From Clostridiales bacterium (GTDB lineage Bacteria > Bacillota > Clostridia > Lachnospirales > Cellulosilyticaceae): 64,000 nucleotides of DNA. The stretch's first letter is position 1, and every line of letters starts with the position of its first letter. The position numbers and the translations under genes are program-made. The notes beneath the pieces are model-generated. The model saw only the letters and a list, made by a program, of their open reading frames with translations, did not search any database and was not told where the DNA came from. The stretch is from NCBI GenBank assembly GCA_019418225.1, contig DYCF01000024.1, positions 1 to 64,000 of the forward strand, in the 5' to 3' direction. Of this stretch, positions 17,828-26,623 are shown in pieces.

Positions 17828-19483
17828 TTATGCACCAAGTGCATCTTGAATATGTGATTTAAGAACATCTGCTTTTGGTCCATAAATCGCTTGTACACCT
17901 TTATCTTTTAAGATAAGACCAAGTGCACCATTTTGTTTCCAAGCTTCTTGTGTGCCTACTTTATCTGTATTTTTTACTGTAACACGTAATCTTGTCATAC
18001 AAGCATCTACATCTACAATATTTTCTCTACCACCTAAAAGCTTAATAATTTCTTCTACTTGTTCGTTGCCAGATGCTTTAGCTGCACTTGTATCTGCTTC
18101 ATTTTCTTCATCAATATAGTTGCCTTTACGTCCTGGTGTTGCAATACCTAATTTTTTGATTAAGAAGTTAAACACACCGAAGTTAAGACCAAAGAATGCA
18201 ACACATGTTAAAATGAAGTTAATAATATCTGTACCAAGTCCTGCACTTAACATCATTGGTACTCTTGTTACAAATTCAATAAATCCAAAAGCATGTACTC
18301 TAAGACTTAAAACATCTGCTAGCGCGAAACCGATTCCAGTAATTACTGCATAAACTACATATAAAACTGGTGAAACAAACATAAACATGAATTCAATTGG
18401 TTCAGATACACCTGTTAAGAATACTGCAAGTGCTGCTGATAAGAAGATTGTTTTGTATTTTGCTTTTCTTTCTGGTTCTACATTTTTGTACATTGCAAAT
18501 GCAATACCGATAAGTGAAGCTGTTGAAAGTATAACTTGTCCTACTTTAAAACGTGCTGGTGTAACTGTTGTTAAAAGTTCATTATAAGCTGCCATATCTC
18601 CAGCTGCTTTTAAGTTGTTAAGGTCTGTAATCCAAGCAAGCCATAATGGATCTTGTCCTGCTACAACTTGTCCTGCTGCTGAACCTGTAAGCATGGTGTA
18701 AACGCCACCTAATTCTGTATAGTTCATAGGAACAGTTAACATATGATGAAGTCCAAATGGTAATAAAAGTCTTTCTAAGCAACCAAAAACAAATGGTGCA
18801 AGTACTGGTGCTGTGTCTTGTGAAGTTGCAATCCACATCCCAAAGCTATTTAATCCACTTTGAATAAATGGCCATACAATAGATACGATAACGGCTGTCA
18901 CAGTTGAGCCTAAAATAACTACGAATGGTACAAAACGTTTCCCATTAAAGAATGCTAATGCTGATGGTAATTTATCAAAGTTGTAATATTTGTTATAAAG
19001 TACTGCGCCTAAGAAACCTGAAATAATTCCTACGAATACACCCATATTTAATGCTGGTGAACCTAAAATAGAAGTGAAGTAGTCACCTACTGCCATCGGT
19101 GCACCTAATAAACTATTTACTGTTGCTGTGCCTTCTGCAAGCATATCTGAAGATACCCCAAAAATAGCACCAGTAATACGGTTAATAAGTATAAATGAAA
19201 GAAGTGCTGCAAATGCACCACCGGCACGATCTTTAGCCCAAGACCCACCAATTGCTACTGCAAATAAGATATGTAGGTTCCCAATAATCGCCCATCCAAT
19301 GTCTTCCATAACACGGGCAATGACTTGAACAAAGCTTACATCAACATACATCCCTAATAATTTTGCAATAGAGATCATAATCCCTGCTGCTGGCATAACA
19401 GCAATTACTACTAAAAGAGCCTTTCCAAACTTTTGCCAAAAGTCAAAAGAAAAGAGTTTTGATTTTTTTGTCGCTTTTGTCAT
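17828..19483 (-). CDS. PTS sugar transporter EIICB, glucose/maltose family
   Basis: The 551-residue protein joins a multi-span EIIC membrane domain (about 1-430, with LLLPFGLHHMLTVPMNYTELGG and TGVSEPIEFMFMF, the substrate-channel motifs) to an EIIB domain with the phosphocysteine C495 in DACMTRLRV. No EIIA is fused or adjacent, so the phosphate must come from another EIIA. It resembles maltose-type MalT transporters most, judged from motif memory. It is first in a three-gene operon with two operator-like sites upstream. Confidence 0.9.
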   Translation of the reverse strand: MTKATKKSKLFSFDFWQKFGKALLVVIAVMPAAGIMISIAKLLGMYVDVSFVQVIARVMEDIGWAIIGNLHILFAVAIGGSWAKDRAGGAFAALLSFILINRITGAIFGVSSDMLAEGTATVNSLLGAPMAVGDYFTSILGSPALNMGVFVGIISGFLGAVLYNKYYNFDKLPSALAFFNGKRFVPFVVILGSTVTAVIVSIVWPFIQSGLNSFGMWIATSQDTAPVLAPFVFGCLERLLLPFGLHHMLTVPMNYTELGGVYTMLTGSAAGQVVAGQDPLWLAWITDLNNLKAAGDMAAYNELLTTVTPARFKVGQVILSTASLIGIAFAMYKNVEPERKAKYKTIFLSAALAVFLTGVSEPIEFMFMFVSPVLYVVYAVITGIGFALADVLSLRVHAFGFIEFVTRVPMMLSAGLGTDIINFILTCVAFFGLNFGVFNFLIKKLGIATPGRKGNYIDEENEADTSAAKASGNEQVEEIIKLLGGRENIVDVDACMTRLRVTVKNTDKVGTQEAWKQNGALGLILKDKGVQAIYGPKADVLKSHIQDALGA

Positions 19484-19534
19484 CTTTCTTCACTCCTAAA
19501 ATTAATTTGTCTTGATTTCAAAATTAACATTTTA

Positions 19535-19548
19535 TGAAACCGCTTGCA
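19535..19548 (-). promoter_or_regulatory. LacI/CcpA-type operator in the PTS leader
   Basis: TGAAACCGCTTGCA lies in the 5' untranslated region between the predicted transcription start (about 19606) and the PTS start codon. It matches the cre consensus TGWAANCGNTNWCA except for one position and shares TGAAAnCGnTTGCA with the second site. Confidence 0.65.
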
Positions 19549-19612
19549 TAGTTGGGCAAAAAAATTTAGAATTATTTTTTTCCCTTTTGTTTTCTTGCTT
19601 GTTTGTAATTTT

Positions 19613-19650
19613 ATATTAGCATAAGAAAACAATTTGTGCAACCGTTTTCA
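19613..19650 (-). promoter_or_regulatory. PTS operon promoter with overlapping operator
   Basis: Reading the minus strand, -35 TTGCAC (19636-19641), a 17-bp spacer and -10 TAATAT (19613-19618) form a good vegetative promoter. The -35 box is embedded in TGAAAACGGTTGCA (19637-19650), the second LacI/CcpA-like operator. Binding would block RNA polymerase directly. Confidence 0.75.
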
Positions 19651-19662
19651 TTATTTTTTTAT

Positions 19663-19702
19663 AAAAATAGCACTACATTTAAAAACATGTAGTGCTATTT
19701 TT
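19663..19702. terminator. Hairpin terminator
   Basis: A perfect 16-bp stem AAAAATAGCACTACAT / ATGTAGTGCTATTTTT has T runs on both sides. It ends the DUF975 gene (stop at 19717) and insulates the PTS promoter. Confidence 0.85.
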
Positions 19703-19716
19703 AACCATTTTTACTA

Positions 19717-20442
19717 TTATTCTGCTTGTAAATTCAATTCTTCATAGGAACAAATTCCTTTTTCAAGTGCCTGCTCTCTTAATTTCAAATAAAGTTCGCC
19801 ATTGGTTGAATAATCATAAGGCTTTACAAAAAGCACGCCTACTCCCAAAGCAATCGTTCCTAACAAGTACCATCCTATAAAAGATAAATCTAATACAAAA
19901 ATATCAAATTTCTGGTTCATCGTCATGGCATTACTTAATTCCACAGCACGTTTATAACCAATATTAGGGTTATCAGCTAATATGTAAGGTACCATACGAT
20001 AAGCATATCCTTTGATAATGCCCGGAATAATTAAAAGCAATGTCCATAAGAATGTAAGTACATCGCGATAAAGCATACTTTTAAAGACATCCCAATAATC
20101 ATTGCGATTAAAGGATGAACCTAAATAGCTCATATTAGATTCACCTTGTGCTGCTTTAATGAAGAATCTTCTGCCACCTACTTCTATCATATAACCTACA
20201 AATAGACGGATGCATAAAATAACTAAGCCAATTATTGTTGCTATAAGAAACGTACCTACTAAAAAGTGTGCGTCTACATCTCCATAATAATGGGTATTTT
20301 GTTGTGCCCCACGTGCACTACTTCCACCGCCTCCCCCTTCTGTCCCAATCAAACAAACAACTAAAGCTACAGCGAAAGCTTGCCAATAATTCTTGCTTAA
20401 AACAGCTTTTGCCCTTGTTTTAAGCTCTTCTCTTGTCCACAT
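19717..20442 (-). CDS. DUF975 integral membrane protein
   Basis: The 241-residue protein starts MWTREELKTRAKAVLSKNYW, the typical DUF975 opening (an ELK-x-x-AK segment before the first span), followed by about five membrane spans with a glycine/serine-rich loop after the first (GGGGGSSARGAQQ). The family is common in Firmicutes and has no settled function. Divergent from eutH. Confidence 0.85.
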   Translation of the reverse strand: MWTREELKTRAKAVLSKNYWQAFAVALVVCLIGTEGGGGGSSARGAQQNTHYYGDVDAHFLVGTFLIATIIGLVILCIRLFVGYMIEVGGRRFFIKAAQGESNMSYLGSSFNRNDYWDVFKSMLYRDVLTFLWTLLLIIPGIIKGYAYRMVPYILADNPNIGYKRAVELSNAMTMNQKFDIFVLDLSFIGWYLLGTIALGVGVLFVKPYDYSTNGELYLKLREQALEKGICSYEELNLQAE

Positions 20443-20601
20443 AATCTATTCCCCCTTTTTTTTACTCTCCACATTATATTTCGTATACTTGTCCTATATA
20501 CCTTATAATTGTCAGAATGATTGTCAGACTTATTTATTTTTGTTAAAATTAAGGCTAATGATTTATGATTTACTAGTTTATTACTGGAGGTTATTCTTAC
20601 T

Positions 20602-21687
20602 ATGTCACTTAATGATATACTCATGTTTATTATGGCAATTGGTGTTTTAATTGGTGCCCTGGATTGTATGTTAGGCAATAAGTTTGGGCTGGGTGAAAAA
20701 TTTGAAGAAGGTTTCATGTGTCTGGGGCCTACTGCGCTAAGTATGGTTGGCATTATCTGTTTAGCCCCTTTGCTTGCAGAGCTTTTAAAGCCTCTTATCG
20801 TGCCACTTTTTCATTTATTAGGTGCTGATCCTGCCATGTTTGCTAGCATCTTAGCCATTGATATGGGCGGCTATCCGTTGGCGCTCTCTTTAGCTGAAAA
20901 TCCTGAGGTGGGGCTTTTTTCAGGGCTTATTGTTTCTACAATGTTAGGTGCAACTATTGTTTTTACTATTCCTGTAGGCCTTAACCTCATTCCTGAGAAG
21001 GATCATCCTTATTTTGCAAAAGGTTTGCTTATGGGGCTTATTCCTATTCCTGTAGGTGCTATTATTGGTGGACTCTTAATGAAGCTTCCACTTACAGTCA
21101 TTTTAATGAACTGCATTCCTATTATTTTAATTGCCAGTTTACTCATGCTAGGTCTTATTTTTAAGCAAAAGCAGATGGTCAAGGGATTTAACATCTTTGG
21201 CAAGGGTATTAAAATGATTACGACCTTAGGACTTGCTCTTGCTGCCTTTACATATCTTACTGGCATTGAAATCATTCCTAATATGCCAACTATTATGAGC
21301 TGTATGGAAACAGTCTCTAGTATTTGTATTGTTTTATTAGGTAGCTTACCGCTGATGACGCTCCTCTTAAATATTTTAAGAAAGCCTTTTGAAAAACTTG
21401 GCCAAGCCTTAGGCTTAAATGCTGCTTCTATTGGTGGCATACTCTTTTCATGTATCAGCGTCTTGCCTGTATTTAAACTCTTTGAAGAAATGAACCCACG
21501 CGGCAAAGTGGTGAGTACCGCCTTCTTCGTCAGTAGCATTGCTGTTTTTGCTGCCCATTTAGGGTATGCAGCAGATGTCGCACCACATCTATTACCTGCT
21601 ATGATTGTAGCTAAATTAAGTAGCGGTTTACTTGCTATTTTACTTGCACTTTTTATGACAAGAAAGACTGAAACTTCCCCTACTTAA
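20602..21687 (+). CDS. eutH: Ethanolamine permease-like EutH
   Basis: The 361-residue protein has about ten hydrophobic spans and the EutH signature (GALDCMLGNKFGLGEKFEEGF near the N-terminus and DMGGYPLA). EutH transports ethanolamine or allows its diffusion at low pH. No other eut gene (ammonia-lyase, microcompartment shell) is in the window, so this is an orphan copy. A GGAGG ribosome site precedes the ATG. Confidence 0.92.
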   Translation: MSLNDILMFIMAIGVLIGALDCMLGNKFGLGEKFEEGFMCLGPTALSMVGIICLAPLLAELLKPLIVPLFHLLGADPAMFASILAIDMGGYPLALSLAENPEVGLFSGLIVSTMLGATIVFTIPVGLNLIPEKDHPYFAKGLLMGLIPIPVGAIIGGLLMKLPLTVILMNCIPIILIASLLMLGLIFKQKQMVKGFNIFGKGIKMITTLGLALAAFTYLTGIEIIPNMPTIMSCMETVSSICIVLLGSLPLMTLLLNILRKPFEKLGQALGLNAASIGGILFSCISVLPVFKLFEEMNPRGKVVSTAFFVSSIAVFAAHLGYAADVAPHLLPAMIVAKLSSGLLAILLALFMTRKTETSPT

Positions 21688-21732
21688 ATAAATACATCTT
21701 TAAATAAATACATCTTTAAATAAATACATGAC
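21688..21732 (+). repeat. Short tandem repeat between eutH and the next gene
   Basis: A 17-base AT-rich unit (AAATAAATACATCTTT plus one base) is repeated about two and a half times just after the eutH stop. No coding role; slippage is the likely origin. Confidence 0.75.
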
Positions 21733-21755
21733 TTTTCCTGAAAGGAGGAATACAT

Positions 21756-22874
21756 ATGGCCTTGTCCATTGATGCTTTAAAATCTGAACAAATACTTTAT
21801 GCTGAAAATATTGTCAGCTTAAGAAGTGCTATTGCCCATAAATATCCTGAGGCTTCCTCTAAGGAGCAAGCGGATTTACTTGCAAAAGCTATGAAACGCA
21901 TCTTATATACTAATCTTTCCTCCTTTGAGGAGAGCCTTAAAACTTCCTTGGTACATGACCTTCTAAGAACTGCCCTGCAAAAGCAGGACTTTTCTATTAA
22001 TGCCCATGATGTCATCTCATCTTATACCGCACTTACAAAATGCGGTGCAGATGATTTAACACCTTTAACACCTTTAACACTATGGCTCAGTGAAACCACA
22101 GGGAAATTAATTTCTTCAGAAGAAATCACCTCTATCTTATTCCCCCATGCCCTATGTTCTAATGATGAAACGCTTCCCTTAACCTCACCACCTCCTCTAG
22201 AGGTCTCACCTTCTGAAACTTGTTTAGAGTCTTTAGAGGAAGAAGCCGAGTCACCCTCCTGTTCAAATGCTACTAGCGTGTCCTACAAAAAAATGATTTT
22301 CACCGTAAGTACACTCTGCATTGCAGCTTCTACCATACTGCTTATTACAAGCCTAAAGCCTGTACCTCAAGAAATAACTCCGCCTGTGTCACCTGCCGTT
22401 ACAGAGGCGCCGCTTACATTTCTTATTCCTGAAGCAGACTATTTAATGCCTCATCTGCAATATAAAGAGATTAATCAAACAGCCCTTAAAGAATGGCTCT
22501 TAGGGCGTCATTCTCTTTTGGCACAGGAGCCTTACTTCAGCACGATTATAGATGCTGCTATGCAATATAATATTAATCCGCTCTTAATGTTCGCTATTAC
22601 AGGTCAAGAACAAGGTTTTGTACCTCAGACCAATAAGCATGCGCTCAAAATTGCTAATAACCCCTTTAATGTATACGGTAGCTGGGAAGACTTTAATACG
22701 GATATTGAAGATACATCCCTTATTGCTGCCCGTACCATTATCAACTTAAGTAAGGGGTGTCCACCTGATGCAGACCCTATCAAATGGCTCAATCAAAAAT
22801 ATGCGGAAGACCCTAACTGGCACAAAGGCGTTACTGCCATTTTCAATCAGCTCGAAGAAACTGCTGGGCAATAA
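21756..22874 (+). CDS. Membrane-anchored glucosaminidase-like protein
   Basis: The 372-residue protein has a cytoplasmic N-terminal part (1-180), one membrane span (KMIFTVSTLCIAASTILLITSL, about 186-207) and an outer domain whose YFSTIIDAAMQYNINPLLMFAITGQEQGF, then NPFNVYGSW and DPNWHKGVTAIF, resemble lysozyme-like transglycosylase or glucosaminidase folds (possible catalytic Glu in TGQEQG). The ribosome site AAAGGAGG is strong. A cell-wall role is inferred; the N-terminal half is not recognised. Confidence 0.6.
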   Translation: MALSIDALKSEQILYAENIVSLRSAIAHKYPEASSKEQADLLAKAMKRILYTNLSSFEESLKTSLVHDLLRTALQKQDFSINAHDVISSYTALTKCGADDLTPLTPLTLWLSETTGKLISSEEITSILFPHALCSNDETLPLTSPPPLEVSPSETCLESLEEEAESPSCSNATSVSYKKMIFTVSTLCIAASTILLITSLKPVPQEITPPVSPAVTEAPLTFLIPEADYLMPHLQYKEINQTALKEWLLGRHSLLAQEPYFSTIIDAAMQYNINPLLMFAITGQEQGFVPQTNKHALKIANNPFNVYGSWEDFNTDIEDTSLIAARTIINLSKGCPPDADPIKWLNQKYAEDPNWHKGVTAIFNQLEETAGQ

Positions 22875-22892
22875 AATTTCCTCTCCTCTATC

Positions 22893-22934
22893 AAAAAGGA
22901 GTAGCTACTTATATCATTGTAGCTGCTCCTTTTT
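22893..22934 (+). terminator. Terminator after the glucosaminidase-like gene
   Basis: The stem AAAAAGGAGTAGCTAC / GTAGCTGCTCCTTTTT (one mismatch) is followed by a T run 18 bp after the stop codon. Confidence 0.85.
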
Positions 22935-22955
22935 TAACACATATATTCTTTTCTT

Positions 22956-23006
22956 AGCTTTTGTATTTCTTCTCTTTTGTATTTCTTCTCTTTTGTATTT
23001 CTTCTA
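22956..23006 (+). repeat. 16-bp pyrimidine-rich tandem repeat
   Basis: CTTTTGTATTTCTTCT recurs three times in the gap between two convergent genes. It is simple sequence with no sign of coding. Confidence 0.75.
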
Positions 23007-23102
23007 TCGTAAAAGGATTAATTGCGCTTAATCTTCATATCCTATTTACTCTATTAACACGCACATATCTCTCCAAATACTCTCACTAAATACATGCTTC
23101 TT

Positions 23103-24068
23103 TTACTCAACGATAATCTCAATAAGCTTTTCTTGGTAAATTGTACCATCATGTTTCTTAATCGTACATTTTAAATCACCACTTTTAAGCACCTTACCTT
23201 CAGATTCTCCTTGAAGAATTTGACTTACTTCATCTTGAATAGCTGCATTTAAACTTTCTTCTCCACCTAAATAAGTAATGACTTTTTCTAAAGGTGCAAA
23301 TTCTTCCTTGTAAATACCGTTGTTTGCATAAGTATTGATGACCATACGTGTTTTAGTCAGTTCATTATTGGCATTTCTAAAGAACTGATAGTAACTTGTA
23401 CTATTATATAGCATTGCCCCATAAGTTCTAATCATAAAACTTGGTGTGCCTATTTCAATAACATTCTCCTCAGCTCCCTGTGAAAAAGCCTTTAATAAAA
23501 AGCCATCTGTTTTAAATTGATTGATAAAGTCTTGGTCGACTTCTTGTTTTAAAATAAAAGGCTCATGCATTATATATAAACCAAGTTTTCCTTCATCCTT
23601 TATGAAAATTATACTATAGTCACCTAATGTCTTAGTCATCATCTTTCTTGATGCTTCTATAATCTTCACCTGGGCATCTTCATCTTCTTCTAGCTGCTTC
23701 GCTGCTTCAAATGCTTCATAAATGTCGTCACCTGTATGACGTGCAATATATTGAATCGCCTTTTCCCCAGCTTCACTCTCAACGTCTTGTATCCATATAT
23801 AGCTTCTATCTTCCCCTACATACGTACTTTTATTGATATCATCATAAGTACTATCATTAATCCATATCTCTGTGCCACCACTGTACATACGTAAAACATC
23901 AATTTCACTCATTAAATTTTTCCAGTCTTCTAAGGCATAGGCAATATGCTCCTTGTTGGCTCCTTGCACCACAATCTCCTTTGAAAGACTTTCTGTATTC
24001 ACGCACCCTGTAAACATTGTAAGTGAGCAGCTTATACAAAGGCCTAGTAATAATCCTTTCTTTTTCAT
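23103..24068 (-). CDS. Predicted lipoprotein linked to an ABC system
   Basis: The 321-residue protein has a lipoprotein signal: MKKKGLLLGLCISCSLTMFTGC with the lipidation Cys at 22. The rest (a DUF-like domain with alternating acidic helices and strands) is not recognised. It follows the permease with a 2-bp gap and is the last of four genes starting with a YtrA-type repressor, so it may be an accessory of the ABC exporter or a sensor of the cell envelope. Confidence 0.7.
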   Translation of the reverse strand: MKKKGLLLGLCISCSLTMFTGCVNTESLSKEIVVQGANKEHIAYALEDWKNLMSEIDVLRMYSGGTEIWINDSTYDDINKSTYVGEDRSYIWIQDVESEAGEKAIQYIARHTGDDIYEAFEAAKQLEEDEDAQVKIIEASRKMMTKTLGDYSIIFIKDEGKLGLYIMHEPFILKQEVDQDFINQFKTDGFLLKAFSQGAEENVIEIGTPSFMIRTYGAMLYNSTSYYQFFRNANNELTKTRMVINTYANNGIYKEEFAPLEKVITYLGGEESLNAAIQDEVSQILQGESEGKVLKSGDLKCTIKKHDGTIYQEKLIEIIVE

Positions 24069-24070
24069 TG

Positions 24071-25165
24071 CTACACCTCCTTCTTTCTTTGCATCCCAAT
24101 ACAGGCAATCTTCATCGCAATCAATCCACCTAAAATTAAACCAACTGCTAAGAATGGATATAAAATAATCTTTGAATAACCAAATACAATTTGATTTAAT
24201 ACAATACGTCCAATATCACGTACTAAGCATGCACTACATACGGCTACACCCGCTATGAAAACATAACGTGTCACCTTTCCTGGCATAAATATATCTGCAT
24301 TTTCAATGCGCTGTTTTTTAATCTGCATCATAATGACCAAACTACAAATTACAATCAGTGCTAAGTAAATAAGAAGTACCATACTGCCATCTTCTGTCAC
24401 TATATAACGGATGTTATCCCATCCATTAGCACCTGCAATTTCAATGTCACTCCACTCTGTATAATCAATATAAACTTTATAAAGCCAATCCCCTATCTTT
24501 GTCATTGCACTTGTATAAGCTACATCATACATATTACTTATATAGAGATAAATAGGGGCTGCTGCTGATAATACCGCTACAATTAAACTGCCAATATTAT
24601 GGCTCATTAAATATTCACACATCACAAAGACGAGATAAATCACTATCATCCTTACATATGTAATCCCCATAAAGCTTAAATATACTCCAGGACGATTTAA
24701 ATAAGTTGAAATTTCTTCAAATGCTGTTACCCTTAATATTTCACTAAACATATTCATGGCATAACTTCTTACCATTAAAAACATAAGGACATAAATGATA
24801 AAAGGAATGGTAAAACTTAAAATCCCTAAACCGATTTTCACAGCCCCTCTTTGGCCATTTGTATAAGGCAGTGCTTTTATAAAACGGCTAATTTCTATAC
24901 TTTTATCTTTTCTAAACTGCAAATAGACAAGAACAAACATGCCTACGCCATAACCTAGAAGTAACATAAGCGTCATTGGATAAATATTATTGGCTATATG
25001 CCACTCGTCAAAACCAGCAATCCCTCTTGCTAAATAATATTTCCAGCTCGTATTTATATTTCCCACCATGGCAATCATAACTGTAACATTTAAGAGTAAA
25101 AAGTAGAGGCTCATGACTAAAGCTGGTGTACGTTCTATTTTAATAAGTGCCTTTAGATTTTTCAT
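24071..25165 (-). CDS. ABC transporter permease
   Basis: The 364-residue protein has about eight hydrophobic spans and ends with a short basic tail (CIGMQRKKEV). It overlaps the ATPase stop by one base. With the upstream ATPase it should form an ABC-2-type exporter. The substrate is unknown; systems of this layout (YtrA-type repressor, ATPase, permease) often respond to cell-wall-active compounds. Confidence 0.8.
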   Translation of the reverse strand: MKNLKALIKIERTPALVMSLYFLLLNVTVMIAMVGNINTSWKYYLARGIAGFDEWHIANNIYPMTLMLLLGYGVGMFVLVYLQFRKDKSIEISRFIKALPYTNGQRGAVKIGLGILSFTIPFIIYVLMFLMVRSYAMNMFSEILRVTAFEEISTYLNRPGVYLSFMGITYVRMIVIYLVFVMCEYLMSHNIGSLIVAVLSAAAPIYLYISNMYDVAYTSAMTKIGDWLYKVYIDYTEWSDIEIAGANGWDNIRYIVTEDGSMVLLIYLALIVICSLVIMMQIKKQRIENADIFMPGKVTRYVFIAGVAVCSACLVRDIGRIVLNQIVFGYSKIILYPFLAVGLILGGLIAMKIACIGMQRKKEV

Positions 25166-26061
25166 TAAGCGTTTCTCCTTTCTTCTTGTTGCTTTGCTTT
25201 AGCTGTGTAAATAAAGACTTCTTCAAGATTTAAGCCTATTGGTTCAATAAGGCTTGCACCCATATCTTTCAGCTTACTCACAAGGTTTTCGCTATATTCT
25301 TTAGTTACAATGTAATACACACTTCCAATATGATCGACTGAAAGTATCCCTTCAAGAAGACTTAACCCTTCTGGTACTTTGCCATTAAATACAACTTGTA
25401 ATTTACGCACTTTATTCTTAAGTTCTTCTACAGAAGATTGGTAAACAACTTTCCCCTCATAAATCATCGTCATCTCATCACAGATACGTTCAAGCTCTGC
25501 TAAGTGATGTGATGAAATCACTACGGTCATTCCTGTCTCATCTACTATTTCAATAAGCAAATCAAGTACATCTTTTTTAGCAAGCGCGTCAAGTCCCGAT
25601 GTAGGCTCATCCAATACAAGTATCTTAGGATTTGTAGCTAAGTTGAGCATAATTGATAAACGCATTTGCATCCCTTTTGAAAGATTCTTTACCTTTGTAT
25701 TTAATTTTAAGCCGAAGATTTCATTATACTTGTGAAACTTAGCTTCTTCAAAGTTTGGATAAATCTCTTTAAAAAGTGCCACCATCTTTTTCACTGTATA
25801 TTGTGGAAAGAATTGGTTGCGGTCAGCCACATATGCCATTTGCTTTTTCACTTCATTATTTTCATAAATAGGTCTTTCTTCTATTAAAATTTCCCCTTCT
25901 GTAGGCTCATAGATTCCTACAAGACACTGAATCAGTGTACTTTTGCCTGCACCATTTTCACCAATAATGCCATAAATCGTTCCTGGTTTAATATGTATGG
26001 ATACATCGTCTAAAACTTTGTGACTACCGAAGCTTTTACTAACATGATTAATCTGTATCAT
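25165..26061 (-). CDS. ABC transporter ATP-binding protein
   Basis: The 298-residue ATPase starts at the ATG at 26061 (MIQINHVSKSFGSHKVLDD), where AAGGAGGG gives a proper ribosome site; an earlier ATG would overlap the repressor gene. Walker A GENGAGKST, signature LSKGMQMRLS and Walker B ILVLDEPTSGLD are complete. The extra C-terminal domain of about 80 residues is typical of YtrB/BcrA-type exporters. Confidence 0.93.
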   Translation of the reverse strand: MIQINHVSKSFGSHKVLDDVSIHIKPGTIYGIIGENGAGKSTLIQCLVGIYEPTEGEILIEERPIYENNEVKKQMAYVADRNQFFPQYTVKKMVALFKEIYPNFEEAKFHKYNEIFGLKLNTKVKNLSKGMQMRLSIMLNLATNPKILVLDEPTSGLDALAKKDVLDLLIEIVDETGMTVVISSHHLAELERICDEMTMIYEGKVVYQSSVEELKNKVRKLQVVFNGKVPEGLSLLEGILSVDHIGSVYYIVTKEYSENLVSKLKDMGASLIEPIGLNLEEVFIYTAKAKQQEERRNA

Positions 26062-26062
26062 T

Positions 26063-26446
26063 TTATCCCTCCTTGGTGAGTTCATCATAAATGCGACTCA
26101 CTTCTCCTAAAACATCTTCTTTACTTAATCCCATGTAGTGCATGGCTAAACAGCTACTTTTAAGCTCCTTGCGAATTGTCATAAGCTGGCCTTCATTGAT
26201 TGTTTTCTCTGGAAGCTGTGCAATAAATGTCCCTCTACCACGAATTGTTTCAATAATATGCTGTCTTTCTAATTCACCATAAGCCTTCATAACAGTATTT
26301 GCATTAATTGTAAGCATTCCCGCTAGCTGTCTTACAGAAGGTACTTGATCACCAGGCTTTAAAACCCCTTTTAAAACCTGCTCCTTCATGTGGTCAATAA
26401 TCTGTTCATATAAAGCTCTAGGGTCTCTTGGGTCAATACTAAACAT
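26063..26446 (-). CDS. GntR-family repressor, YtrA type
   Basis: The 127-residue regulator from the ATG at 26446 (AAGGAGG stands 8 bases upstream; the GTG at 26455 is too close) has a winged helix (PGDQVPSVRQLAGMLTINANTVMKAYGELE) and a short C-terminal dimer arm, the YtrA layout. It leads the ABC operon and very probably represses it through the palindrome at 26494-26516. Confidence 0.92.
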   Translation of the reverse strand: MFSIDPRDPRALYEQIIDHMKEQVLKGVLKPGDQVPSVRQLAGMLTINANTVMKAYGELERQHIIETIRGRGTFIAQLPEKTINEGQLMTIRKELKSSCLAMHYMGLSKEDVLGEVSRIYDELTKEG

Positions 26447-26493
26447 CTGCTTCACCTCCTTAAGCTTTTTATCATTTTATCAAAGTGTGATAA

Positions 26494-26516
26494 GTGTACT
26501 ACATCACCTAGTACAC
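26494..26516 (-). promoter_or_regulatory. Predicted YtrA-type operator
   Basis: GTGTACTA (26494-26501) and TAGTACAC (26509-26516) form a perfect 8-bp inverted repeat around a 7-bp centre, 48 bp upstream of the repressor start. YtrA-type GntR proteins bind this kind of site and autoregulate. Assignment is from position and form. Confidence 0.75.
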
Positions 26517-26623
26517 ATCATACACTCCTTATTTAGACTTGTCAATATGCCTCTGAATTTTCTAATATGTCCTCACTTTATTTTATACTGTGACATATTA
26601 TATCGTAGAAGCATATAAGGACA

